DNA of 6,887 nt from contig CAZPUJ010000590.1 of NCBI GenBank assembly GCA_964589725.1, positions 1 to 6,887 of the forward strand, in the 5' to 3' direction. Every line of letters starts with the position of its first letter. The stretch's first letter is position 1. A model generated the notes under the pieces. It had not been told where the DNA came from. It did not search any database and saw nothing but the letters and a program-made list of their open reading frames with translations. Position numbers and translations under genes: made by a program. The DNA comes from CAYSHJ01 sp964589725. Its GTDB lineage: Bacteria > Planctomycetota > Planctomycetia > Planctomycetales > Planctomycetaceae. Shown piece by piece: positions 1-6,391 of the stretch.

Positions 1-235
1 AATGTGCCTCGCGGCACAAAAGCACGCCGTCTGGATGGCCGAGACCGGCTGGTTCCAGCACAGCGGCTTGCCGTATCGCGAGAACATCTATTGGGGCGTG
101 CGGACTCCTGAGGACGCGATCAACGGCTGGATTTGGTCTCCGGCACACCACGGCAACATGCTGACCGGCACCGAAGTGGGGTTCGGCTACATGATCATCG
201 ATGGCCGGCCATATTGGTGTGCCGTCATGCAGTAG
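1..235 (+). CDS. CAP/SCP-domain protein, C-terminal fragment (5' end outside window)
   Basis: An open frame enters from the left edge and ends at TAG 233-235, giving about 77 visible residues. They match the second half of a CAP (cysteine-rich secretory protein/antigen 5/PR-1, SCP) domain: an H-S-G turn, then R-E-N-I in place of the usual G-E-N-I, a helix ending in W with S-P-A-H-H-G-N-M (family form W-x-x-S-P-G-H-R-x-N-M), then V-G-F-G-Y and a G-R-P-Y-W strand near the end. The two histidines of the CAP cavity (H-S and S-P-A-H) are both present. Bacterial CAP proteins are usually exported, and their biochemical role is mostly unknown. The Met at base 2 is internal to the domain, so it is not the true start; the signal peptide and N-terminal half would lie upstream. 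The domain ends almost at the stop codon, so nothing follows it. A strong terminator begins 64 nt downstream, making this the last gene of its transcript. Confidence 0.85.
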   Translation, partial: MCLAAQKHAVWMAETGWFQHSGLPYRENIYWGVRTPEDAINGWIWSPAHHGNMLTGTEVGFGYMIIDGRPYWCAVMQ

Positions 236-242
236 TTTGTGT

Positions 243-279
243 TCCTTGACCCGGACACTTCGACTGTCCGAATCAAGGA
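243..279 (+). other. Two-tier hairpin in the 3' UTR of the CAP gene
   Basis: Outer arms TCCTTGA (243-249) and TCAAGGA (273-279) enclose inner arms CGGACA (252-257) and TGTCCG (265-270), with a 2x2 internal mismatch and a 7-nt loop. No T-run follows, so it is not a classical terminator by itself. It lies just after the CAP stop codon and just before the terminator at 300, so it may stabilise the mRNA 3' end. Function is inferred only. Confidence 0.5.
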
Positions 280-299
280 CTTGGTCGCCGAAATTGAAT

Positions 300-330
300 G
301 CCCGGCGTCTTCGTGGACGCCGGGCTTTTT
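300..330 (+). terminator. Rho-independent terminator after the CAP gene
   Basis: A perfect 10-bp GC-rich stem, GCCCGGCGTC (300-309) and GACGCCGGGC (316-325), has a 6-nt TTCGTG loop and is followed directly by five T residues (326-330). This is the textbook intrinsic terminator layout on the plus strand and is well placed to end the CAP-domain transcript. Confidence 0.85.
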
Positions 331-389
331 CGCTGAAAGTGGTTTGTTGGCAAACCGACCGGTGTCGACCTAAACTGTCCGTTGACGAT

Positions 390-430
390 GCAGCCCGCAA
401 GTGACCGGCATTGGCGGGCTGCCTGTTTTT
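390..430 (+). terminator. Second terminator-like hairpin, before the oxidoreductase gene
   Basis: A perfect 9-bp stem, GCAGCCCGC (390-398) and GCGGGCTGC (414-422), with a 15-nt loop is followed by C-T-G and then five T (426-430). It could be a back-up terminator for the CAP gene. If the oxidoreductase promoter lies upstream of it, it would sit in that gene's leader as an attenuator. It ends 29 nt before the chosen ATG, which argues against translation starting at the nearby GTG 433. Confidence 0.6.
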
Positions 431-459
431 GAGTGGCTCGGCAACGTGAGTTGATTGGC

Positions 460-1887
460 ATGCCGAAAGACTTTCTGAAGGGTGTCGAGAGCGACTATGA
501 CGTTGTCGTGATTGGGAGCGGCTTGGCCGGTTTGACGTCGGCCAATATCCTCGCCAGAGCGGGTTATTCCGTCCTGCTGCTCGAGCACCATTATCAGCTC
601 GGTGGTATGGCGACGTGGTTCAAACGCCGCAACGGGCATATCTTTGACATCTCACTACACGGCTTTCCGGTCGGCATGATCAAGAGCTGCCGAAAGTACT
701 GGACGTCGGAGATTGCTGATTCGATCGTCCAGCTCAAGGGCATTCGCTTCGAGAACCCGCAGTTCTCGCTGCGAACGACTTTTAATCGCGAGGACTTCAC
801 CAAGTTACTGATCGAGAAGTTCGGCGTTCAGGCGGAAACCGTGCAGCGGTTCTTCGATACTGCTCGCGGCATGAACTTTTACGACGACCAGGCGAAGACA
901 ACGCGCGAGCTGTTCGAGGAATTCTTCCCCGGACGCAGCGACGTCGTGCGGCTGTTGATGGAGCCAATCGCTTACGCCAACGGCTCGACACTGGAAGACC
1001 CGGCCATCACCTACGGCATCGTGTTCTCAAACTTCATGAGCAAAGGGGTTTTCACCTTTCAAGGCGGCACCGACAAGCTTGTGCAGCAAATGCGCGTCGA
1101 AATGGAAAAGAACGGCGTCGAGATCCGCATTCGTAGTCTTGTCGAACGGATCGAGATCGATCACGAACGCCGCGTCACCGGCATCGTGGTCAATGGCCAA
1201 CGAATCGGCTGCCAGTGCATCTTGTCAAATGCGAATCTCAAGTCGACGATCTTCGAACTTGTCGGCGAAGAGCATTTCGACCCGGAATTTGTTGAGGAAG
1301 CGAGAGCCGTTCGGTTGAACAACAGCAGTTGCCAAGTCTACATCGCGCTCAAGCCGGGTGTCGGCTTCGACTACTGTGGCGACTTGCTGTTTCACTCCGA
1401 GCACCAAGGCTTCGACATTGAGGCGATGCTTAGCCGGCACGTCAGCAGTCGCACGTTCTCCTTCTATTATCCGGCGACCCGCCCGGGCAGCGACCGTCAT
1501 GTGGTCGTCTCGTCGACGAACGCCAACTTCAGCGATTGGGCCACGCTCCCCGAGGCCGAGTACGAAGCCCAAAAGAAAGACCTGTGCGAGACCACGCTGG
1601 ATTGCCTGGAACGCTACGTGCCGAACATCCGCGAAAAGGTCGATCACATCGAAGCCTCGACACCGCGCACGTTCCAGCATTACACACGGCATTGGAACGG
1701 AGCCTCTTTCGGTACCAAGTTTGAAGGTCTGAAGGTCAGCAAGAACTTGCCGGAACAAATCGGCGGCCTGTTCCACGCCGGTTCTGTCGGCATCATCATG
1801 TCTGGCTGGCTGGGAGCCATGAACTACGGAGTGATCGTCTCTAACGACGTCGACAAATACCTGACTCCGGCGGCAGCGACCGTGTGA
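460..1887 (+). CDS. FAD-dependent oxidoreductase, phytoene desaturase/retinol saturase type
   Basis: The product is 475 aa from ATG 460; a GTG at 433 would add nine residues. Residues here count from the ATG. An N-terminal Rossmann dinucleotide-binding strand runs V-V-V-I-G-S-G-L-A-G-L-T at about 15-26, with the acidic ribose-binding E at about 42 followed by the G-G-M-A-T segment of the amino-oxidase/CrtI superfamily. A second FAD-contact motif lies near the C-terminus (G-L-F-H-A-G-S, then a G-x-x-G-A-M-N-Y-G stretch, about 436-457), and the S-T-P-R-T-F-x-x-Y segment at about 400-408 is also typical. Length fits CrtI/CrtN and retinol-saturase-like enzymes, which desaturate, saturate or isomerise long polyene or acyl chains using FAD. 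Substrate cannot be read from sequence. A FabZ-like gene follows in the same direction, suggesting lipid or polyene work. ATG 460 was chosen because GTG 433 lies three bases after a terminator T-run and lacks a Shine-Dalgarno. ATG 460 has only a weak GTGAG nine bases upstream, so the start is uncertain. Confidence 0.88.
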   Translation: MPKDFLKGVESDYDVVVIGSGLAGLTSANILARAGYSVLLLEHHYQLGGMATWFKRRNGHIFDISLHGFPVGMIKSCRKYWTSEIADSIVQLKGIRFENPQFSLRTTFNREDFTKLLIEKFGVQAETVQRFFDTARGMNFYDDQAKTTRELFEEFFPGRSDVVRLLMEPIAYANGSTLEDPAITYGIVFSNFMSKGVFTFQGGTDKLVQQMRVEMEKNGVEIRIRSLVERIEIDHERRVTGIVVNGQRIGCQCILSNANLKSTIFELVGEEHFDPEFVEEARAVRLNNSSCQVYIALKPGVGFDYCGDLLFHSEHQGFDIEAMLSRHVSSRTFSFYYPATRPGSDRHVVVSSTNANFSDWATLPEAEYEAQKKDLCETTLDCLERYVPNIREKVDHIEASTPRTFQHYTRHWNGASFGTKFEGLKVSKNLPEQIGGLFHAGSVGIIMSGWLGAMNYGVIVSNDVDKYLTPAAATV

Positions 1888-1901
1888 TTTTTCTTCCGGT
1901 T

Positions 1902-2002
1902 CCCTCTCCCCCGCCGCGGGGGAGAGGGTTAGGGGGCCGAACGCTTCGCCGGCCCACGAATCCCCCTCACCCCGGCCCTCTCCCCCGCCGCGGGGGAGAG
2001 GG
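1902..2002. repeat. REP/BIME-like element: two identical 27-nt palindromes
   Basis: Two exact copies, 1902-1928 and 1976-2002, each consist of arm CCCTCTCCCCCG, a CCG loop and arm CGGGGGAGAGGG, a perfect 12-bp stem. The 47 bases between them are also paired: AGGGGG (1931-1936) with CCCCCT (1962-1967), and inside that GGGCCG (1934-1939) with CGGCCC (1950-1955) as an alternative register, around a small C-G-A-A/T-T-C-G core. The whole block reads as a three-hairpin mosaic between two co-directional genes. Similar pyrimidine-rich CCCTCTCCC/GGGAGAGGG palindromes are dispersed through many GC-rich bacterial genomes; that is recalled, not checked here. No T-run follows either palindrome, so simple termination is not indicated. 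Confidence 0.75.
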
Positions 2003-2011
2003 AGCAAGATT

Positions 2012-2028
2012 GCAGGCGAGATGCCTGC
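2012..2028. repeat. Small palindrome in the leader of the FabZ-like gene
   Basis: Arms GCAGGC (2012-2017) and GCCTGC (2023-2028) enclose a 5-nt GAGAT loop. It directly follows the twin palindrome block and ends five bases before the GAGG ribosome binding site, so it may be part of the same dispersed repeat or may modulate initiation. No direct evidence separates these options. Confidence 0.5.
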
Positions 2029-2033
2029 CCCAC

Positions 2034-2037
2034 GAGG
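2034..2037 (+). promoter_or_regulatory. Shine-Dalgarno supporting a GTG start
   Basis: GAGG sits six bases before GTG 2044. It decides the start of the FabZ-like gene, because the sequence further upstream is repeat DNA and the conserved reading begins within ten residues of this GTG. Confidence 0.6.
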
Positions 2038-2043
2038 CTCACC

Positions 2044-2472
2044 GTGACTCGCGACGACATCCAACAAGCGATCCCGCACCGCGACCCGTTTTTGTGGCTG
2101 GATGAGATCGTGGAACTGACCGACTCAAAGATTCGCGCGAAGAAGTTCTTGGCTCCGGACCTGCCCGTGTTCACCGGCCACTATCCGCATTTCCCGGTCT
2201 TCCCCGGAGTGCTCCAAGTCGAAGCGGCCTTGCAGGCCGGAGCGGTCTTGATCGCGAAGTCGGCCACGCTCGCATCGGGCCAAGTCCCCGTTGCCACTCG
2301 ACTGAACAACGTCCAGTTCCGCCGCATGTGCCGTCCCGGTGAAACGCTGGACATCGAAGTCGAACTGACCGAACGGATGTCGAATGCGTTCTTCTTAACA
2401 GGCAAGGTCTCGGTCAATGGCCAAGTTTCCGTCCGACTCGAATTCGCTTGCGCCGCCGCGAACGCAGAGTAG
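2044..2472 (+). CDS. FabZ-like 3-hydroxyacyl-ACP dehydratase (hotdog fold)
   Basis: The product is 142 aa with a GTG start, close to the usual 140-155 aa of FabZ. The N-terminal I-P-H-R-D-P-F-L motif (10-17) matches the I-P-H-R-x-P-F-L signature. The active-site segment is G-H-Y-P-H-F-P-V-F-P-G-V (45-56), with catalytic His46. Glu60 lies 14 residues later, the same His-to-Glu spacing as in FabZ, so both catalytic residues are kept. The family removes water from 3-hydroxyacyl-ACP to give trans-2-enoyl-ACP in the cytosol. Unlike housekeeping fabZ, there is no lpxA, lpxD or fab neighbour; the partner upstream is a phytoene-desaturase-like flavoenzyme, so a dedicated secondary lipid or polyene role is more likely than bulk fatty acid synthesis. 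The 156-nt spacer to that gene is filled with repeats, so cotranscription is plausible but unproven. The thioesterase branch of the hotdog fold is less likely given the intact His/Glu pair. Confidence 0.88.
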   Translation: MTRDDIQQAIPHRDPFLWLDEIVELTDSKIRAKKFLAPDLPVFTGHYPHFPVFPGVLQVEAALQAGAVLIAKSATLASGQVPVATRLNNVQFRRMCRPGETLDIEVELTERMSNAFFLTGKVSVNGQVSVRLEFACAAANAE

Positions 2473-2473
2473 C

Positions 2474-2592
2474 CCAGGCCCTTGTGGCCTGAATAGGCAA
2501 ATCAATACGGGCACCAGGGCCTGAGCGACAGTTTGGCGAGTCGCCAGCAGTTGCCATCAACAACACGTCGCGTCACAAGCTGGCAGCTTGTG
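2474..2592. repeat. Hairpin-rich spacer between convergent genes
   Basis: The 121 nt between the stop codons of the FabZ-like gene and the PPC gene hold no gene. They carry CAGGCC/GGCCTG (2475-2480 and 2486-2491, 5-nt loop), TGGCGA/TCGCCA (2534-2539 and 2541-2546) and a perfect CACAAGCT/AGCTTGTG stem (2574-2581 and 2585-2592, 3-nt loop) ending one base from the PPC stop codon. CAGGCCCT (2475-2482) can also pair with AGGGCCTG (2516-2523), which competes with the first hairpin. None is followed by a T-run on either strand, so these look like dispersed palindromes or 3'-end protecting structures, not classical bidirectional terminators. Confidence 0.55.
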
Positions 2593-2593
2593 G

Positions 2594-5002
2594 CTACGGC
2601 GCGTCGATGACTCGAACGTCAATCTCGTCGATCACCGGCAAGCCGCGCTCATCAAGCATTGTCGCGCGGAGCTTGACGCGGACAGACACTTGCGACGTTC
2701 TATCCCCACCGGCCACAGGTGTCGGAGTCGCGTTCGACGTCGCGTCAAATCGGAACGTCACCTCGCCGGCCGAAGTGCCATCAGGCAACTCGACGGGCTC
2801 AACACGAACGTCGCGGACGTGCGGCGGCATCGAGCATTCGATACGCACCACACCGCGTAGGCCGATGTCGCGACTGACTCGAATCGGAATGCGAACTTCC
2901 GAACCGGCCACGCGGCGGACAGTCGCCTGCGTGGTTTCGAGGCTTAGCCGATTCGGTTCGACAATGACGATCGCTTGCTCGTTTTGCTCCTGCGATGTGT
3001 GGCTCACAATATGCTTCGATCCGTCCGGTTCCGTGACCTCTCCCAAGATCGCCAGGCACGAACGACTAGTGCGGCCGATCTCCATCCAAGGCGGCAGCGT
3101 GAACGGATATTCGATTTCCGATACGTCAGCCGGAATCGTCAGCCGCGGTCCGGTGACGCCTTGCAGATGCCGGGCCTGTCGATCAGCGATCTCGACCCAC
3201 AGTGGACCAGCAAAGCCGTTGCGTTCGACGCGACAACGCCGCGTAAAGATGGACCCGCGCGAAGCGTACTTCGACTCGAAAAATCCTTTCAGTTTGAAGG
3301 GCGTCGGCAGGCCGACGCGTAACAGCAGTTCGCTCGATGACGAGTCGCCCGGCTGCCGCTGCACCATCGCGACGGTCGATCGTTCTTCCTCGTCGACCCT
3401 CCACTTTCCGACGACTCGCAGACGGCTGGTCGCGACCTTTGCGTTCGCATCGGCTTTGATCACGAAGTCAATCTGATTCTGTCCCTTGCCCAGCTTGAGG
3501 TCGTTGGCGACGGTCACGCCCTCCGGCAGATTCTCGACCGACAACGGAATCTCATCCGCGAAACTTTGAGGTCGTTCGGCCAGCAGTTTGACGCGTACTT
3601 CGTTGCCGCGGAGCAGAGTGACGGCGTCGACCGGCAACGTCAGTCGCAACGGAGTCTCGCGAACCGACCCGATCCGCACGCGGTATGCGAACTCCGGCCC
3701 GCCGCGGGAACTGAGCCGGTCTTCGATTCGTAGCGTGTAGTTGCCGTCGTCCGGCAACGTCGTGGTGAGCACGCAGTCGGTTTGGCCATTGGCCAAGTCA
3801 TCGACCGTGGCGATCTGCTTGTCCAGCGGGCCGAGCAGCGTCAGCACCCCGTCCAGCTTGGAGCCAAGCCGACTCGCATTCAGCTCGAATTGCCAGGTGT
3901 CACCCTTTTTGCCGGCAAATGTCCAGAGATCAACATCACCCGGTTGCGCAATGCGACCATTGACGACGGCGGGTAACTCAAGGGCTTTGGCTTGCGCCGT
4001 CTCGTCATTCGGTTCGGTTTCGAGATGTTCCGGCATGTCGTCGGTCGCAAACAGGGCGTTCGACAGCAGTCCAGCGTTTTCGGAAAGGGCGGGCTTCTCG
4101 ACGATCGCCGCCGCGTCGGCCGGGACGGCGAACTCCGTACGATCATTGGCCAGATTGGCACCGAAGAGTTGCAGCGACACGGCCGAACCACGCCGTACAC
4201 CGAGCGGATAAACGTGGTCCAACCACGCTCCCGGCGAGATCGTCAGCCGGTAAACGAAATGCTGTAAACCGTCGAAGCGGATGTCGTGAATCCGCACCGT
4301 GTAATTGCCATCTTCCGGCGCGGTGAACCGGACGAGCGAGTCGAGTCCGAGATAATCCGAATTCTCCGCGATCAGTCGACCTTTGGGGTCGCGTACTTCC
4401 AATCGCGAGTCCAAACCGGAACCGATCCGCGCCGCGTTGACCTCGCACGTGATGACCTGTCCGGCCTTCGCCGCGAACGACCAATCATCGACGTCCTCTC
4501 GCGGAAAGATGCGGCCGTTGACCGTGACCGGTAGTGTGATTTTGTTCGTCTCTGAAGATCCGTTGAGTTCGTCCTCGATGATTTCCGGCAAGTCACCGAT
4601 GACAAACCGCTCCGCTGGAGTGATGCCTTGCGACGTTCCGGCATGGAAGAGCCGAACGCCCAATGCGGCGTCTGCTGCGATCTCGATCCGCTCGGAGTAA
4701 TCTTTCGGATAATCCTCTTTCTGCTGCGACGCGGGTTGCGTGATGAGTGGACCTTCGAACCAGACGGTGTTCATCCTTTCGATCGTCGAGGACGCTTGGA
4801 TCCCGGGGCCGATCAGCAAGAACTCAGCCTTGTCGTGCAGGAAGTGCCCGCCGATTCGAACATCGACTGCGGTACCTCGCTGACCACCGGCGGGAAAGAT
4901 GTAGGCGATGGTGGGAGGCTCAGCGTTGGCGATGCGCGCATCGGCGATGAGCGCCAGTCCGGTGAACAAGACGAACGAATAGAGTCGCCGAATGAGCGGC
5001 AT
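2594..5002 (-). CDS. Secreted protein with tandem TIG-like and PPC domains
   Basis: The product is 802 aa with a Sec-type signal peptide: R-R near the N-terminus, a hydrophobic core at about 7-20 and probable cleavage after A-N-A at residue 27. The mature protein begins with a duplicated module. TIG/IPT-like strand pairs at about 30-70 and 260-295 each precede a PPC (bacterial pre-peptidase C-terminal) beta-sandwich, at about 137-255 and 328-444. Both PPC copies show V-N-G-R-I, D-V-D-(D/L)-W-(S/T)-F-A, L-D-(S/G) and D-G-N-Y-T-(V/L)-R-I. Residues 450-802 are strand-rich and Ig-like, with N-L-P-E-G-V-T at 491-497 and no catalytic motif that I recognise. PPC domains normally accompany exported enzymes; here no peptidase domain is attached, so a binding or scaffold role in the envelope is inferred. 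It is the last gene of the minus-strand operon, 12 nt after DUF1501, and its Shine-Dalgarno overlaps the DUF1501 stop. No transmembrane anchor is evident at the C-terminus. Confidence 0.85.
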   Translation of the reverse strand: MPLIRRLYSFVLFTGLALIADARIANAEPPTIAYIFPAGGQRGTAVDVRIGGHFLHDKAEFLLIGPGIQASSTIERMNTVWFEGPLITQPASQQKEDYPKDYSERIEIAADAALGVRLFHAGTSQGITPAERFVIGDLPEIIEDELNGSSETNKITLPVTVNGRIFPREDVDDWSFAAKAGQVITCEVNAARIGSGLDSRLEVRDPKGRLIAENSDYLGLDSLVRFTAPEDGNYTVRIHDIRFDGLQHFVYRLTISPGAWLDHVYPLGVRRGSAVSLQLFGANLANDRTEFAVPADAAAIVEKPALSENAGLLSNALFATDDMPEHLETEPNDETAQAKALELPAVVNGRIAQPGDVDLWTFAGKKGDTWQFELNASRLGSKLDGVLTLLGPLDKQIATVDDLANGQTDCVLTTTLPDDGNYTLRIEDRLSSRGGPEFAYRVRIGSVRETPLRLTLPVDAVTLLRGNEVRVKLLAERPQSFADEIPLSVENLPEGVTVANDLKLGKGQNQIDFVIKADANAKVATSRLRVVGKWRVDEEERSTVAMVQRQPGDSSSSELLLRVGLPTPFKLKGFFESKYASRGSIFTRRCRVERNGFAGPLWVEIADRQARHLQGVTGPRLTIPADVSEIEYPFTLPPWMEIGRTSRSCLAILGEVTEPDGSKHIVSHTSQEQNEQAIVIVEPNRLSLETTQATVRRVAGSEVRIPIRVSRDIGLRGVVRIECSMPPHVRDVRVEPVELPDGTSAGEVTFRFDATSNATPTPVAGGDRTSQVSVRVKLRATMLDERGLPVIDEIDVRVIDAP

Positions 5003-5008
5003 GTTGAT

Positions 5009-5016
5009 CTTTCCTC
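5009..5016 (-). promoter_or_regulatory. Shine-Dalgarno of the PPC gene, overlapping the DUF1501 stop
   Basis: On the minus strand GAGGAAAG ends six bases before ATG 5002, and its first two bases lie within the TGA stop of DUF1501 (5015-5017). A ribosome finishing DUF1501 would stand on this site, so translational coupling of the two proteins is likely. This also supports the choice of Met at 5002. Confidence 0.65.
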
Positions 5017-6370
5017 ACGCCAGCAAGTCACCAATCACCTTGCCGCCATCGACGACTTTCACCGGACGGCCTTCTGGCGTATAGAACTCGTGGTCCGGAT
5101 CGATGCCCAGACAGTGACACATCGTGGCCGTGAGGTCTTCCGGGCTGCGCGGATCGGAGGCGGGCTTTTCGCCTTTGGGGTTCGTCGCCCCGACGACATT
5201 ACCGCCTCGAATTCCTCCACCCGCCAGCAGGATGCAATTGGCCGGACCCCAGTGGTCACGGCCAGCGTTGTTGTTGACTCGCGGAGTGCGACCGAACTCG
5301 CCCATGACGACGACGAGCGTATTCTCAAGCAGCGACCGATCGGACAAATCACGCAGCAATGTCGTCAGACCAGTGTCGAGTTGCGGCAGCAGTTCTTTTC
5401 TCAACACGTTGAAATTGTCGTTGTGAGTATCCCAATTCGAATGATCGACGGTCACGCAACGGACGCCTGCTTCAACGAGTCGTCGCGCCATCAGGCACGA
5501 CTGGCCAAGCGAATGCCGACCGTATTCGTTTCGCAGCTTGTCCGATTCGGCATGAATGTCGAACGCGGCTTTCGTCGCCGGCGAGGTGATCAAGTCAAAT
5601 GCCTTGTCGCGAAAGGCCGAAGTCGTGCGGGCTTTCGAGTTTGCTGCGACTTCGCTCGACTGCTGAAACCGTTCGACGCTGCGCATCAAACCGCGGCGAT
5701 CGCTGAGGCGGTTCGCGTCGACAACGACTGGCGGCACGAGGTCGGGCACGCTGAAGTTCGGAGCGTTCGGGTCCGCCTCGACCACAAACGGCGCGGCGGA
5801 CGAGCCGAGATACGCCGGTCCCGCCGACGGATGCATCTTCGGCAAACAGACATACGGAGGCACGGCACCGCGCGGGCCGAGCACCTTCGAGACGATCGAG
5901 CCATGCGCCGGCCGCTGATTGTTCGGCAGCAGGTTCGGATTGAATCCCGGCAACGGCGCGTAGCCGGTCAGCATGTAATGATCCGCTCCGCCGTGATCGC
6001 TGTTCGGATGTGTCAGCGACCGCAGCAAGGCGAAGCGATGAGCTTGTTGTGCTAATCGCGGGGTGTGCTCGCCGATCTGGATGCCGGGCACGTTGGTGTC
6101 AATCGGATTGAACTCACCCCGAAATTCCGGCGGCGCGTTCGGCTTGAGGTCCAGCGTGTCAATCGTGGCCAGCCCGCCCTTCAAGAACAAAATGATGAGC
6201 GAGACGTCGTCCTTAGTTTTGTCCCGCGCGACCTGGCTCAGGTCCGCCGCGCGCGTGTGTCGAGCCAAAAAGTCCGGCAGCGTGAGCATCCCGGTCAGAG
6301 TGCTCGCGCATCCGACTTTCAACAAGTCACGGCGGTGAACTCCGTCACAGAATCGAGCGGAGGAGGACAT
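5015..6370 (-). CDS. DUF1501 protein with twin-arginine signal
   Basis: The product is 451 aa, a usual length for DUF1501 (PF07394). The N-terminus has H-R-R-D-L-L-K-V-G (12-20), a twin-arginine motif, followed by a modest hydrophobic stretch and likely cleavage near T-R-A at 39-41, so export in folded form is predicted. Core motifs are G-G-L-A-T-I-D-T-L-D (65-74), H-P-N-S-D-H-G-G-A-D-H (121-131), V-D-H-S-N-W-D-T-H (308-316), G-E-F-G-R-T-P-R (357-364) and G-R-D-H-W-G (370-375). The histidines and aspartates are spaced as in the alkaline phosphatase/sulfatase-like superfamily to which DUF1501 is related, but no activity has been established for the family to my knowledge. The C-terminus reads F-Y-T-P-E-G-R-P-V-K (429-438), as usual for this family. 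AAAAGGAG six bases before the ATG fixes the start. In Planctomycetota, DUF1501 genes typically sit next to PSD1 (DUF1549/DUF1553) genes; here a 78-aa gene separates them. Confidence 0.93.
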   Translation of the reverse strand: MSSSARFCDGVHRRDLLKVGCASTLTGMLTLPDFLARHTRAADLSQVARDKTKDDVSLIILFLKGGLATIDTLDLKPNAPPEFRGEFNPIDTNVPGIQIGEHTPRLAQQAHRFALLRSLTHPNSDHGGADHYMLTGYAPLPGFNPNLLPNNQRPAHGSIVSKVLGPRGAVPPYVCLPKMHPSAGPAYLGSSAAPFVVEADPNAPNFSVPDLVPPVVVDANRLSDRRGLMRSVERFQQSSEVAANSKARTTSAFRDKAFDLITSPATKAAFDIHAESDKLRNEYGRHSLGQSCLMARRLVEAGVRCVTVDHSNWDTHNDNFNVLRKELLPQLDTGLTTLLRDLSDRSLLENTLVVVMGEFGRTPRVNNNAGRDHWGPANCILLAGGGIRGGNVVGATNPKGEKPASDPRSPEDLTATMCHCLGIDPDHEFYTPEGRPVKVVDGGKVIGDLLA

Positions 6371-6376
6371 CGACGA

Positions 6377-6384
6377 CTCCTTTT
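6377..6384 (-). promoter_or_regulatory. Shine-Dalgarno of the DUF1501 gene
   Basis: AAAAGGAG on the minus strand is spaced six bases from ATG 6370. It is the strongest ribosome binding site in the window and indicates efficient independent initiation even though the gene lies inside an operon. Confidence 0.75.
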
Positions 6385-6391
6385 GATTTCA

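Noticed and set aside
347..376. Sigma70-like promoter TTGGCA / TAAACT with 18-nt spacer
   Set aside because: The -10 match is only four of six, and the -35 overlaps a hairpin; such matches are easily found by chance. Kept only as part of the attenuator hypothesis.
433..459. GTG 433 as start of the oxidoreductase
   Set aside because: It begins three bases after the T-run of a terminator-like hairpin and has no Shine-Dalgarno; ATG 460 still leaves a normal short N-terminus before the FAD-binding motif. Not fully excluded.
1902..2002. CRISPR array suggested by repeated 27-nt units
   Set aside because: There are only two units, each an almost complete palindrome, and the 47-nt segment between them is itself self-complementary; no cas gene is nearby.
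1225..2079. Minus-strand open frame of 284 aa across the oxidoreductase end and the repeat block
   Set aside because: It runs through the palindromic repeat and opposes clear conserved motifs of the flavoenzyme; no domain is recognisable.
2607..3476. Plus-strand open frame of 289 aa opposite the PPC gene
   Set aside because: It is Ser/Thr/Arg-rich, low-complexity translation with no ribosome binding site noted; it is a shadow of the strand-rich C-terminal part of the PPC protein.
4628..6055. Long plus-strand open frame of 475 aa opposite DUF1501 and the start of the PPC gene
   Set aside because: Its translation is rich in Arg, Asp and His with no recognisable domain, while the opposite strand encodes DUF1501 with family motifs. 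It is a shadow frame caused by high GC and codon bias.
6308..6310. Lipoprotein lipobox at Cys21 of the DUF1501 protein
   Set aside because: The preceding residues are L-L-K-V-G and the hydrophobic segment lies after the Cys, not before it; a Tat signal with later cleavage fits better.
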